Part shown: piece after piece, positions 20,247-31,670 of the stretch
Layout: every line of letters starts with the position of its first letter
Numbering within the stretch: the first letter of the stretch is position 1
Source of the DNA: Rhizodiscina lignyota
Taxonomy: Eukaryota; Ascomycota; Dothideomycetes; Aulographales; Rhizodiscinaceae
Direction of reading: 5' to 3'
NCBI GenBank assembly: GCA_010015805.1
Contig: ML978122.1
Coordinates: 248,001-312,000, forward strand
Length of the DNA stretch: 64,000 nucleotides
Position numbers and translations under genes: made by a program
The notes under the pieces: generated by a model
Database searches by the model: none
What the model was told of the DNA's origin: nothing
Seen by the model: only the letters and a program-made list of their open reading frames with translations

Positions 20247-21594
20247 AGATTGCGATGTGCTTTCGCTTAAGCCGAACGGATTTGATCATGCGCCAGTAGA
20301 GAATGGATTGGGAGCTATTACTGTTGCCATGTAAGCTGCACTTGTTTATTTATTTATGAGGCGAGGCCAACCTCGAAAGATTGTTGCTTTTTTGATGTGA
20401 CCATGGAGCGCGATCTTCGAAACGTTGTGGAGAGAGCGGATCTAAGAGACAAGGGATAAGGTGGAGAACTTATCGAAATGGGTTTAGAATTTTGGACGAC
20501 GAAGGAAATAAAGTGGATCACAAGTCTATATGCAAAAGAGGTGCTTGGAGGGCATTGCAGTTTGTGGATACAATTTCATGCAGTGCATGTTTGCGGCCGA
20601 TCCGAGGTGGGTATGCGACGAGTTTGAGATTTCGAAACACAACAACGTATGCGGCGAAATGGCTTTTAGGCAGTCAGTTTCATTGAAGTAAGAAAACCCA
20701 AAATTCTACTTAGAAGCAAGGATATGAAGATACTTTCAGAGCGATTGCAAACTTGATACAGACGTTTCTCAGATTAAATTGACCCACAGGAAAGGTTGAA
20801 GGCTCCAATCTCACCTTTATAGTCGGCAAGAAGCGCCCCGCAACACTGTTTTGCATTGTGAAATGTTGAAGAGAGATGTTAGAGTTCGCCGGGTGCAAGA
20901 CACCCAGACGAGGCTCGTGGACTGCATGACAATACTTCATACCGCTGAAGTGCGGAACCCTGAAGCAGCGTCGGTGTCACTGGCGTCCGAGAGAGAGTAT
21001 TGATAATGCCAATCCGGCAGAGTTACCCAACAAATAGTGCCTTTCATGGAGTGAAACCGAAGAGAATCCAAAGTTAGCTGAGTCTTTAAGGTCGTAGAGT
21101 TCGAGCATGGTCGGCCCCTCTTTGAACTTTTCTTGAGGAATGCATAGACTCAGGAGTCGGGGCCATCTTGATCAGAAGCTCAGCATGCATAATTTGCCTG
21201 TATCTTATGTTCTTGGCTATTGTGGTTTGTCTTGACATTACAAATGTTGCCCCTCAAAGCGTGTTTGTAATGCACATACGACAAAGTCTTCGCATGTGAA
21301 CCAGAGCTGCTGTGGAGATTTGGCCATGGACAGGTGTTAGCCATTGGCTTTTATTTCGGGGCCACGGTCTTCGAGATTGTTAAAGCATGCTGTCATATTC
21401 CAGAAGTCCTTCAAAAATGATCAGCTCTCGATTACCCAGCGATCGTGGCAGTACTCACCCATCATATGCTCTGATACTCAAGAGCATTGCAGTGCACTGG
21501 ATATTATGCTTCTGTGCGCTGATCCGTAGTCTCCAAATGAAAGGCGAGTTCTTGCAGTAAGAATGGTCTGCACGTGAACCCATTTGCAATGGCT
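20247..21594. other. Intergenic, no gene seen
   Basis: About 1.35 kb upstream of the RTA1-like gene and downstream of the alpha/beta hydrolase gene. Contains T- and A-rich patches and short open frames only; a 76-codon minus-strand frame near 20.8 kb has no recognisable features. No repeat or RNA gene noticed. Confidence 0.5.
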
Positions 21595-22776
21595 TCAACA
21601 CGCACCATCACTATTACGTTGAAGGACACGAGAGTGTACCCACTGCCTGACGGCAGCTTTCAATTTCCCTTCCACCCCGTCCTCAACCCAAAAATGGCCA
21701 GCACCCGTCACTGCAGCAACCTGGAAATTCGAGTTTGCGGCCTCACTAAGTCTCTGGCTCCACTGAGTCAACTTCTTAAATGACGTAAAGAAGTCGTTGT
21801 CTCCAAATATTGAAAATGTGGGGTGTTTCGTCCAGACAGCGTCCGCTCTATTCTGCCCTAGAGGAAACATGACCAGGCTCGAAATAGGCGGGAGTAGAGG
21901 CGATATCAAAAGATAGTAAGGCTCTACTAAGTGGGCACTGGCTGCCTGGTTGATGCTGGTCTCGTCGCTCTCTCCAGCTGCTCGCTCGCTACTCTTCCGG
22001 CGAATTGATTTTATCGTCCTTGGAATGTCAAGGCTACGTTGCAAAAGCTCAGCACTCCGCCGGTTCTCGCGACTGCTACGTGGCATCTCCGAAGAAGCTT
22101 TTCCTCCTATCCTTAAGGAATGGTTCTGAGGACGAGAAAGACGCTCATTTGCTATGCGGTTATTTGTTTCGGTGGCTAGTGCATGTGCTTGAGTTGTAAT
22201 CACCGCAGCGGCGCTGTGTTCTTCGGGGTTCGAGAATTTTGCCAATGTTTCTGAGATCGGAGGAAGTCGTGTGACAACGAGAGAGCCATAAGAATATCCA
22301 CCAAGAACAATATGAAGGTTCTTAGTCTGACTCCTCAGTGAAGATTTCCCGAGAGAGTTGGCATCTTTAGGGGATGGCGAACTACCCGACTCTACTCCTT
22401 TCGTCAATGGCTTTAGTTCTAGTGCATCCAGATACAAGGTCACAAAGGCAAAGAAAGACTCGTAGTCCGCAAGTTCGCCTTTCCCAGTCCATGTCGTCCT
22501 ACCCTTGGAGCCTCCAGCACCTCGGAAGTTGAACGTCCCAACTGTCACGCCTTCTTTCAACAGGACTGAGCATAGACAAGTGAGGACAGGTACATCATAG
22601 CAACCTCCAAGTGGGGCGTAAGGATGTGCTATAATCACCGCAGTGTTTGTCCAATTTCTCGCAGGCTCCTGGTCTCCGTTTGGAGGAGAAGATGGATGAT
22701 AGATTCTGCAGTCAAGGCTGATTTCGTCGAAGATCGATGGAATTGAAAAGCTTAATGCCGGCTCTGGAGGCCCCAT
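21595..22776 (-). CDS. Alpha/beta hydrolase, fungal, substrate unknown
   Basis: Single exon, 393 residues, no signal peptide. The nucleophile elbow is GGYSYGS with Ser162. An early strand and loop IIAHPYAPLGG is followed by VGTFNFRGAGGS, the usual oxyanion region of dienelactone-hydrolase/peptidase-type members. Near the C-terminus, FSIFGDNDFFT offers the acidic residue and VTGAGHFWVEDG the catalytic His. Between them is a long, Ser/Arg-rich, probably disordered insert (about 190-270) that is not part of the core fold. The protein resembles conserved ascomycete hydrolases of unknown substrate; esterase or peptidase activity are both possible. Its ATG is about 310 bp from the divergent coiled-coil gene. 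Confidence 0.8.
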   Translation of the reverse strand: MGPPEPALSFSIPSIFDEISLDCRIYHPSSPPNGDQEPARNWTNTAVIIAHPYAPLGGCYDVPVLTCLCSVLLKEGVTVGTFNFRGAGGSKGRTTWTGKGELADYESFFAFVTLYLDALELKPLTKGVESGSSPSPKDANSLGKSSLRSQTKNLHIVLGGYSYGSLVVTRLPPISETLAKFSNPEEHSAAAVITTQAHALATETNNRIANERLSRPQNHSLRIGGKASSEMPRSSRENRRSAELLQRSLDIPRTIKSIRRKSSERAAGESDETSINQAASAHLVEPYYLLISPLLPPISSLVMFPLGQNRADAVWTKHPTFSIFGDNDFFTSFKKLTQWSQRLSEAANSNFQVAAVTGAGHFWVEDGVEGKLKAAVRQWVHSRVLQRNSDGAC

Positions 22777-23090
22777 TGTAGTAATTCGCTGAGCATCTTA
22801 GCTCACTGGGCAATATCAGAGAAGCTCTAACAAGTCTTTGATGTGAATCGTGTTATTGATGGTTCGGAGCCTTGAGGTAGGGAGTTTGAAGATAAGATAC
22901 AAGGCTAGCGCGCTTTCGGAGCTAAAATTACATCACGCACTGACATCATTGGCCGACCTTCCAGCAGTGCCTCAGACAAAGCTCACATGCTTCAGTCACG
23001 CTTCGCAAGGCACGCGTGCCTTTGAAGCTGCTTGTCACTGTCCCATTATATATCTTTTCACTCTCCATTTCTCCCTCGGATGCCGCAAAA
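22777..23090. other. Intergenic: shared divergent promoter region
   Basis: About 310 bp between the alpha/beta hydrolase and coiled-coil gene starts. A TATATA-like string at 23047-23052 lies only about 40 bp before the ATG at 23091; nothing else noted. Confidence 0.4.
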
Positions 23091-24581
23091 ATGTCGCTCT
23101 TTCGCTCGTTCTTACAGAACCAATCGACACCACCTCCGAAACGACGCGACTCGAACTCCTATTCCCGAGGCTCGATCCACGAACTCCCTCTCTATCACTC
23201 TCAAGCCCAGAGCCCTATGATTCCTCAGAATCTTGCCGAGTCCATGTTCCCCCCAGTTCCAGTAGCTTCAGGTGTTCGAGCTTCCACCTTACGACTCGAG
23301 CAAGCGAGCTCGACGGACGATGAATTACTAGCTCTAAGGAGAAGGGAAGAGTACTTACAGGGAAAGCTACAAGCATTGCTGGATGCACAGGCAGATGCAC
23401 TGGTCGCAGGTCTAACAGGCGGTGAGAATGGGGGTGTATTAGAGGACGATGAACTGAGGAGCGGGAGCAGCACCCCAACGGTGCAGAGCGTACAGCGTGG
23501 GAGCAGATCTAAAAGCCCTAATATCAACAACAATCGGGAACAAGGGCGGAATGTGGGTCTCAGAACTGCCAGGAGAGGAATATGGCAAACAATACGACAG
23601 CTCTCTGTTGTAAAGAATGAGCAGGATGGATACCTCGGGGCCGATCAGCAGGAGGATGAGCGCATTCTGGAACAAATTGATATGTGGGAGCGAAAGCGTA
23701 CGGGCCTACAGAGGAAGATGAGCGAAATTGAAGAACAGGAGGGCAGCGAAGATGTGACGACACTTCAGCGCGACGCGGATACGCTGGGTGGAGAGATAGA
23801 GGAACTCGAAATAAGACTAGCGCAGATGAAGACAAGGCACAGGCAGATGCTGGAAGAAATTGCAGACATCGAGAATGCGGTTCAGAGCAAGCTCAGCTCG
23901 TATAGTAACTCGCTCAGCATGCTAGAGAGAGACATTCAATCCTTTTTGAAGACTGCGCCGGAGAGGGAAGACCAGAACGCCTCGAGGACGAGTCCATTTC
24001 TTATGCTCCCCCCGAAGAGAAGGACCCTGAGCATGGCGAAAGAGTATTGGCAGGATAAACTTACTGATGTGGAGAGGGCTCGAAATGATGCGCAAGTTGA
24101 GAAAGATGCGCTGGACGAGGGCGCTATTGTGTGGAAAGAAGTCGTGAATACAGTGACGGACTTCGAAGCATCACTAAAGGAGGAGATGGTTGGACTTGTG
24201 AAGGAGAACGATAAGGAGAAACTTGAGCAACGAACGGCCGACCTTGGGCGCCGTCTAGACGAGACATTACAAGGCATCGAAGAGCGCTTCAGAATGGCAG
24301 AGGAAAAAGATTGGAAACTATTGATATGTTGCATTGGAGCAGAGCTGGAAGCATTCAAGCAGGGGAAGGAAATACTCGAATCACTCCTCGCGCCACAAGG
24401 ACAGGAGGGCAATGGCCATACAGTGGTGCCAGGGCCGAGTTCGCCAGGGCCGCTAAAAACATCTGCACGAGGCAGTCCACGTATAAAGAGCAAGATCTCG
24501 TCACCTCCAGCAAAGATCGCTTTGCCAGCCAACGATTCTGACGATGATCCGGACCCGGAGCTTTTAATCTCGCATCAATAA
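23091..24581 (+). CDS. Coiled-coil protein, possibly Atg28-like
   Basis: Single exon of 496 residues from ATG 23091, chosen because it has a good context (CAAAAATG) and begins MSLFRSFLQN; the frame is open 25 codons further upstream but those read like UTR. The N-terminal third is disordered with Ser/Pro; it contains a short helix (ELLALRRREEYLQGKLQALL). The block LRTARRGIWQTIRQLSVVK precedes a long coiled coil (about 200-400: heptads of Leu/Ile with many Glu/Lys/Arg). The C-terminal end is disordered and acidic. The arrangement recalls filamentous-fungal proteins labelled autophagy-related protein 28 (pexophagy), but coiled coils mislead and I cannot confirm it. Confidence 0.7.
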   Translation: MSLFRSFLQNQSTPPPKRRDSNSYSRGSIHELPLYHSQAQSPMIPQNLAESMFPPVPVASGVRASTLRLEQASSTDDELLALRRREEYLQGKLQALLDAQADALVAGLTGGENGGVLEDDELRSGSSTPTVQSVQRGSRSKSPNINNNREQGRNVGLRTARRGIWQTIRQLSVVKNEQDGYLGADQQEDERILEQIDMWERKRTGLQRKMSEIEEQEGSEDVTTLQRDADTLGGEIEELEIRLAQMKTRHRQMLEEIADIENAVQSKLSSYSNSLSMLERDIQSFLKTAPEREDQNASRTSPFLMLPPKRRTLSMAKEYWQDKLTDVERARNDAQVEKDALDEGAIVWKEVVNTVTDFEASLKEEMVGLVKENDKEKLEQRTADLGRRLDETLQGIEERFRMAEEKDWKLLICCIGAELEAFKQGKEILESLLAPQGQEGNGHTVVPGPSSPGPLKTSARGSPRIKSKISSPPAKIALPANDSDDDPDPELLISHQ

Positions 24582-25240
24582 AGCCAGCATGAGCAGCGAG
24601 CGAATTTCCTGGCATGAGCCGAAGTTGTATGCTTACCACAATACGATTACTTCAAGCAAGACCAGACGCCCTTGTCGCAGATTGCCAGAAATTAGATATT
24701 GAGAAGCGACATATATAAATTGCCATGCGCATATGCATCTGATTGGTTGCTGCACACACTTGTTGATCTTGCAGAATAACATTCTGATTTCTACCGCCAT
24801 TAATTTAAATGTATACCCATCGCAATCGACAAGCATTCATCGGGGCTGTGGCTCAATCGAGTTGTTTAAGATGGTGCGCCACAGCACGCGAACTTGACGC
24901 GTAGGTGCATCTGAGAGATAAAAAGCCCAGTATGAGAAGTTGCGTTTCTCATGACTTAATCTTGCCAAGTTCAAGGAGAATTCTATGCTAATTAAACCGT
25001 TCTATAGCATTGCACGCGATAGCGGGGGATGCCAGCTCAACGCCACACCTCTCCTATGCTGTTAGGTAGTTTCATTAGCGGTTAGATCCATTTCGACACT
25101 ATAACTGCTGCCACCAGATGAAAAGACTCGTCGCGTACCTCTCGAACTCACCAGATCAACGCGCACCAATTTCCCAAACTTGCGTTTGCAACGTTGTTAC
25201 TTTCAATAGTTGTTGCAGGATAAAAAGTCAATTGCAGCCC
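24582..25240. other. Intergenic, no gene seen
   Basis: About 650 bp. A string near 24842 (GGGGCTGTGGCTCAATCGAG) resembles the 5' part of a tRNA but no T-arm or 3' acceptor partner follows, so I do not call one. Upstream ATG 25118 is in frame with the next gene and could extend it by 41 residues. Confidence 0.45.
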
Positions 25241-26783
25241 ATGGCTTCAACAACGCCTCCCAATCACTTGCCCACGCTTCCAAACGAGATAATCTTGGAG
25301 ATAGTAAAATTCCGAATCTGTCAATATCCTAATATCTGGGGACCATGGCTCGAACTTCGTGGAATCTCTCGGCTTTTCATGGATGCCGTGGAAGACCATT
25401 ATATTCGAAGATATCTCTTTCGAGCCCAGATATTCTTCGACGCAGGCGCTTACAGGCGGGGAGGAGAGATCATTGACCCAGGCGGCGTATTTAGATTTTG
25501 TTCCTTCATGAGCGAAGAAGATGTTTCAGAGCGCAAAGGGTCTGCATACCAGGCACTGTCCCCGAGTATTGCTGTTTTCACCCAGCGAAGAGATGAAGAG
25601 GAAAAACCGTTAACTCATATGGTCGAGGTTTGTGCCAGATTGAGGTTGTGTCCCTTTTGGAATTCTATGGCTAACATAATTAATTAAGGCCGCTGCACGG
25701 AGCGTTATTGAAGACATTCCACAAGGCTTAGGAAGCCATCGTCGCCTCCTTTTCAAGTTGCGCCATACTTGGACCGACCTACTGCCAAGTAATTTAGAGT
25801 TTCGCTCGGAAAGACGCATCACAGCTGGTCCGTCTAGCTCCAAGAAAATGACAACATTTCATTTCCAATTCGACTGGCGTAAGTACTTTACAGCATGGCT
25901 GAGTGAAGAGAAGGCTCGTATTAGGGAACGGGGGAAGCTGGTAAGCCACTCAAACGACTCCCCAGAATGGAGCGGGAATGCACTCGGTCCGCCTCATATT
26001 GACAGTCTGGCACAGGACGGCGCCCGGCGTGCATATACGCACATTGTGGACGGGAAGATGTTCCGCGGGGATATCACTGAAGATGAAACCAGGGAGAGCG
26101 ACTGGTGGCTGATGGACGGGACCTTAGACGAAGTGAGCTGGCGCATTATTCGTGCCTTTCGGGAGAAGCGAATAGCGCGACAGAAAGGCTGGTCTAAGGC
26201 AGAAGAGTCAGCTCACGATCAGTTTTGTTCGGACTTTGCCATAGAGAGACTTGCACGTATCTATGGGGAGGGGGATGTTCGATTTGGCGATGACTTGCCT
26301 GGTGAATACATGCACGGCGACTCCGGAGAAGAGGAAGGTGGGATCCGTGACTTAACCTTTTTTCCGTCCGAGGAGGTATACAACACGCTCATGGATCGCT
26401 GTCGCGCTATTGACGAGGATAGCAAGCCTGATCTCAAGGCTTTGCATGCACGGGTGGACGACGAAGACCGCATCATGCAACATATGAAGGACTATCACGA
26501 TACGATGGATGCGGCTACCAGATCTTGGCAAAAGGGTACCCGTACACCTAGTACAGCCGATGACGACGACTCCGAGGACAATGACGACTCCGAGGACAAT
26601 GACGACTCCGAGGACAATGACGCTGAGGACGATGACGATGATGAGGACGAGGACGACGCCGGAACAGATGATGGACTAAGTCAGAGCGAGGAGGAGGACG
26701 GATGGGTAATACCACATGACGGAGATCTTCTTCCTAAAACTTATGTAGACCTGTTTTGGGTATGGCGTATGTATTATATGTAA
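25241..26783 (+). CDS. F-box-like protein with acidic repeat tail
   Basis: Exon 1 25241-25627 and exon 2 25689-26783 join in frame (junction codons GAG then GCC) to 493 residues. The start MASTTPPNHLPTLPNEIILEI resembles the fungal F-box-like opening (LPxLPxEI) found in many uncharacterised ascomycete proteins; there is no clear ligand-binding repeat after it. The middle is polar and charged with several Trp residues. A strongly acidic tail of Asp/Glu/Ser/Asn near residues 405-465 contains a perfect 18-bp tandem repeat. The reading may continue past 26783: a 35-bp GTATGT...ATAG intron (26767-26801) would keep frame and add an exon to 27028 ending in LIELAKKVE, giving 563 residues. Alternative start at 25118. 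Function unknown. Confidence 0.6.
26565..26618 (+). repeat. 18-bp perfect tandem repeat, 3 units
   Basis: Three identical copies of GACGACTCCGAGGACAAT, units at 26565, 26583 and 26601, inside the acidic tail of the F-box-like gene and in frame, each coding Asp-Asp-Ser-Glu-Asp-Asn. Downstream the pattern decays into GAC/GAG/GAT-rich sequence. Such in-frame minisatellites often vary in copy number between strains. Confidence 0.95.
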
Positions 26784-27028
26784 CTGGCGCCGTGTTCATA
26801 GGTCTTGATGCCTTGTTGAAGGATGAAACTCGGCGTCACAGCTCAGTAGGCAGGCCAAATATGTGCAACGTTGCCAGCGCAACGGGAAGTAATGGCAATG
26901 ATGACAATTTGCAAGCCTTGCGGCAACCTAATCCGTACAAATGGATTGATGTAACAAGACTCCTCTTCCCGAATATTACACTTGAAAGAGATAATGGTCT
27001 CATTGAACTGGCTAAGAAAGTGGAGTAG

Positions 27029-28214
27029 TGATAATGTCAAGCCTGATCGCTAAGACTCCACGCGTTTAAATACAGTACGAGCCACCTCAAACCTACCCCT
27101 AAGTTTTCGCAATGATATTTTTAAAAGTGTAATTGACTCTGCGGAATTCTGGCCAAGGATGCTAAACATATGCAGAGGTCTCGACGGCGTATTCGAGGAT
27201 GAGAGTCCACAGCTCGATTGGCAAGCTGGGGGTATGCGGCGTAGGGGAGGTAATGACAATGATGTTGATGCGAAAGCTTCGCAGCGCCATGGTCTGAAAC
27301 AAGCCATTGCCGTTTGCACTTATGGAGCTCTTCTTTCAGAGTCTTAAAAGGGTTACTTGCAGGGTATGTCAAAGCCGGCGAGCTAAGAGCGCTGAAGTCG
27401 CTCCCACTCCGCCGCCGCACTCGGAAACTGCCGTTCGAGCGCGCTACATCCTCATATTTCAGATGTCCAGGAGACTCTTGAAATCATGTCGGTGTCATCT
27501 TCATCGCCTTGGATCTTCTCCGTATCCAAATGAAAGGCTCTCCCCCCTTGAAACTACCTAAATATGCCGTTCCCCTCCCTCGCAGGTGTTCGGCATGTTC
27601 ATTCCGCATCATGAGACCCGTCGACACCTTATCTAGCCGTCTGTAGTACTGTGCGTTCAAGCCAAGCACTCTTCAAGGGTAACAGAGGTAAGAGAAGAAA
27701 AAGACTAGACACGTAACTCATACTAACTTGGATTTCTTTAGTCGCTCTACTACCCCTGTTCCCCCGGAGCGGATGCCTTTCTCCGCATATATACCCCAGA
27801 TTTCGAGACATGAGGTTGGGTTTTGCGGGATTAGCATACCGCGGATAATTAGCACGTCAAGTCTTCATATGCCCTGCCATTTCCATTTCATATGTCGGGG
27901 TGTCGTAATGTCCAAAAGCGTGCCTTGTCCTGGGAAGGACCGCTCTGGATCCTAAGTGAACAGAGCAACATCCCCATACAGATACTCGAGGCATGCAAAT
28001 CATAGAATCGGCGATTTCTCTGTTCTCACTACTCTCCGTGTCTGATGATTTCGTTAAGCTTTTCTTAGTCCCTTGCTTGGATTAACATTTCCGCAAGCGT
28101 AAAGGAGAGGTAGATATACTCTTCTTCACCCATCCGCTTCCCCAGTTTTCTTTACGTGTCCATCAAAGTTACAGCACGCACCTATAGATTCTGTGTCGAA
28201 CGATATTTTTTAAC
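27029..28214. other. Intergenic, no gene seen
   Basis: About 1.2 kb before the TRI12-type transporter. Short open frames on both strands have no domain or splice support. The last 150 bp are pyrimidine-rich and are probably the transporter promoter and 5' UTR. Confidence 0.5.
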
Positions 28215-30296
28215 ATGGCGGAGCAGAAACACGATATCCAAATGGCCGAAATGGCACCACATACAGACGAAGACCTTCGCCAAGTCCGCTCATTGGATGC
28301 GGAAGATGTCAAAGGCCGTGACTTTACAATTGACCGGAATGATATGCCTAAAGGTTATTTCTTCAGTCCTAAATTTATTGGATCTATGTTTGCTATCGGC
28401 GCAAATCTTGGATCTGGAACAGGCGCATTCGCACTGATCGCGCCGATTCTCTCTTTCGTAAACGAAGATATTGGTCCTGACGCGAACCTGACCTGGGTTG
28501 CAATTGCCTATCTCCTCGCTTCGTCTATTGGCTTCCCTTTTGTTGGGCGGCTGACAGACATCTTTGGTCGTCGATGGTTCTTCATCTTCGGCGGTATGCT
28601 AGCGACTGTTGGGAGTATTGTATGCGCTACTGCTCCGAATATCAACGCTATGATTGCTGGTGAAGTGATCTTAGGTCTTGCGGCCTCGGGACAGATTTTG
28701 TATGGAGCTCCAATCAGCGAACTGGTTCCAATGAAACACCGGTTCTGGGCACAAGGCTACGTGTGAGTCGTCAATTGCACTGAACGGTTTTACGCTTGTC
28801 GCTGACGTATCTGTCAGGGTTTGTTGGACTATTCCCACGAGCAGTCTGTAAGTATATCAACTATGATACGCAATTGACGACCTTAAGCTGATATATTCTT
28901 AGTGCCGCTGTCGTTGCGTATGCCTTCGTTTTCCAGACAAAGGTGGGCTGGAGAGGCGTATTTTATTTCTTGATCGCACTCAATGTGGCGATTACAATCG
29001 CCTTATTCCTCTTTTACAGACCTCCGAGCTTTCATATGAAGTAAGTTCTTCAGCATCAAGATGAGCAGCTGCTCCCTTGCTAATCATCATCCCCCAATAG
29101 ACACGGAGATAACCGAAAGACGCAATATTTGAAGCATTTCGACTTTGTCGGCGCTTTCCTCTTCGTGGCCGGCCTACTTCTCTTCATTATGGGCATATCC
29201 TGGGGTGGCGTACTGCATCCTTGGAAATCTGCTGCAGTTATTGCTCCCATTATTATCGGATTTTTCCTTCTTGTTGCATTTGCACTATGGGAGGGTTTGG
29301 CTCCGTTACAAGAACCGCTGGTACCACTGCACCTGTTCAAAGTTCGAGGTTTTGTTATCTCGGTCCTGATGTGGTCCTTGGGTGCGTCAGTGTACTATGC
29401 CAACGCTATTCTCTGGCCAAGCATGGTTAACACGTTGTATGCTTCCGGTCATGGTGTCATGTGGGGTGGCTGGGCATCGTGTCTTGCGAATTCCGGAATT
29501 ACTTTAGGGGAGCTGCTGGTACCGGTAGGCACATTGTTCAAAAACAAACATTGGCAGATCAGATCGGTGTTCTTTATTGGCAGCGCTTTCGTCGTCTGTA
29601 AGTTTCTACCAAAATAGTTATTGCTTGGCATATTACTCAATGCTTACTTTCATTAGCAATGGCCAGCTGCACTCCACATACTCCAACGCAGGCAATGGCT
29701 CTCATCTTCTTCGGCTCGTTCTTCATCGGATACAATGAGATTGCAAACTCGACCGTGATTACCCTTACGGTTGACGATCAGAGAGAAATTGGCACGGCGA
29801 ACGGAATCGCAAGCTCTGTGAGAAACTGTGTCTCAACCATCTGCTCGACGTAGGCAATTTTATGCACTCTGCTCGACGAGAATTTACTGACCGCTTCCCA
29901 AACAGCGTCTTTACTACAGTCCTCGCAAACCGCCTCGCCGAATCTATACCTGCAAAGGTTCCGCCTGCTCTTACTGCTGCCGGCCTTCCAGCTTCCTCCG
30001 TCGCTCCATTCATCACGGCTTTATCGTCGGGTAGCGCAACAGCGTTCAACACTGTCCAAGGACTAACTCCTACCATTCAAGCGATTGGAGTTCGTGCCTA
30101 TCAAGAAGCGAACTCAGATGCCTTCCGCACAGTATACTTGACCACTCTTGCATTCAGTGGGATTGGAATGCTACTCTCCATCTTCTACCCTAATATCGAT
30201 CACCTTCTCACGAACGCTGTGAGCGTGCAGCTTCATAACAAAGGGGCAGATGATCATGCGGATGTTTACGACGAGGAGAAGAAGATTGAGAATTGA
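28215..30296 (+). CDS. MFS transporter, TRI12 (trichothecene efflux) family
   Basis: Six exons, 28215-28762, 28818-28847, 28903-29040, 29101-29597, 29657-29849 and 29906-30296, give 598 residues; every junction keeps frame. After a 55-residue acidic N-terminus come about 14 hydrophobic segments. The MFS loop 2-3 motif is seen as GRLTDIFGRRW, and motif C-like sequence near GEVILGLAASGQILYG. The arrangement (YFFSPKFIGSM, then WVAIAYLLASSIGF, and the long loop VPPALTAAGLPASSVAPFI before the last segment) is that of the fungal TRI12/DHA2-like siderophore-and-toxin efflux group. Exon 2 is only 30 nt. Substrate unknown; it sits at the edge of a group of accessory metabolic genes, so efflux of a related small molecule is possible. 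Confidence 0.88.
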
Positions 30297-30606
30297 AAAG
30301 AATGGATTTTTACGGCTTTCAGGACCACGAACGATAATTCACTTCATCGAAGCTATTTAACTTCAATAATCGAATGTAGGCCCACCTTGAAACAATGCGT
30401 TTCCTCTTCCAAGTCCTCCAGCTACAGTCTACAATACCCGGATTCTTCTGTTCCATTTCTCATCTTCCCGGATCACGACTTTCCATTCAGGAACGAAGTG
30501 CGTGTAGAAATCTTCCGATGAGTGACCCGGTACCCAGCCGAGCGACCGTGCGACGTCAGCTTTCGTCCTTGAGCTGGACTTGCTGTCAGCTGATGCCATG
30601 GTGATT
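30297..30606. other. Intergenic between convergent genes
   Basis: 310 bp of 3' flanks between the TRI12-type transporter and the epimerase/dehydratase gene; nothing else recognised. Confidence 0.5.
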
Positions 30607-31670
30607 TCAGTTACGCACTAACCTTGATACAAATCCACTCTCTACCCAAATCTTATCATACCAGTCCAACCGTTCATTCGCTTCCTCAAGTGTTATGCTC
30701 TTGACTTCATCCGTCTTCAGGATACCGAGCTCGACACCAGCTTTGGCAATCCCCTCGCCAACCTCTTTCCAGCTATGCTCCCCATTCTCCGCAAAGAATA
30801 TCCCTTTCTCTCCGTATGGTACGTCTTTTCCTTCCAGAATCGCGGCCAGGAAAGTCTCGTAGAGCTGTGCCAAATCGACGATGTGGATATGATTCTTTCT
30901 TCCCTCGCCCTTTCCAACGATCCATGCGTAGCCGTCTTTCGCTGCTCGGCGCATCATGTCTGGAATCTGATGCGTGAGCTTGTGGTAATCTCCGAGCCCT
31001 TCTCCGTAAAGCATGGGACAGATGAAAATGTGAGTCTTGATCCCAGTCTCCTGGCTCGTCCGGACAACCAGAAGGTCAGTATTGCGTTGCGGATATGGAA
31101 AGATCTCGTTCATGTATTTCATATTTTCAAGCGTATGTAGCGGGTCCGAGTCGTGCCAAACGCCATGCGAGTATTTTGGATAGAGACCGTTAATTGGACT
31201 ATCCGAAACATTGGATGTGCCAGATACATGCATGTAATATACATCTTTCCCGGTTTTGGCCTTTCTTTCTGCTAGACCTTCGAGGAGAGACTTTGCAATT
31301 CCGGTATGAAACCCCGAGGCAGTATGTAGGACCACTGTGCAAGTTAGATGTCATTGAGAAAAAGTATCAGCTGAACAGGCTTACAATCGTGTTCGCTTGC
31401 AGCTTTCTTGATAGTCTCGTGGTCATCGAAGCCTTCGAATAGGATTGGCTTTACACCTTTGGCCTCCATGGCTTTGGCTTTGTCTTCCCCTCGGACAAGG
31501 ACTGAGAGGTCGACATTTTTGATGCTGTCGAACTTTGTAGATTGTAACACGACGAGAGTAGTCCCTCCACTACAGGCATCGTATTAGAGAGACTACATGA
31601 GTTATGCTTAAAATTATGAAACTTACACATAGCCTGTCGCTCCTGTCAGGAGAACTGATGTCCTTGCCAT
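30607..31670 (-). CDS. NAD-dependent epimerase/dehydratase (extended SDR)
   Basis: Exons on the minus strand, 31670-31627, 31569-31385 and 31334-30607, give 318 residues. Exons 1 and 2 together build the Rossmann dinucleotide motif: LLTGATGYVGGTTL, a GxxGxxG fingerprint split by the first intron. Then come LVLHTASGFHTG, and VSGTSNVSDS with YMHVSGT in the catalytic strand region. The NHIHIVDLAQLYETFLAAI stretch is the usual late helix of extended SDRs. The classical YxxxK catalytic pair is not obvious, so it may be atypical or a regulatory or NmrA-like relative. It should bind NAD(P) in the cytosol. It is convergent with the transporter and divergent from the amidase; substrate cannot be told. 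Confidence 0.8.

Noticed and set aside
24842-24915. Possible tRNA start (GGGGCTGTGGCTCAATCG...)
   Set aside because: There is no GTTCGA-type T-loop and no pairing 3' acceptor strand at the right distance.
27050-27669. Open frames on both strands between 27.0 and 27.7 kb
   Set aside because: No recognisable motif, poor start context and no intron signals.
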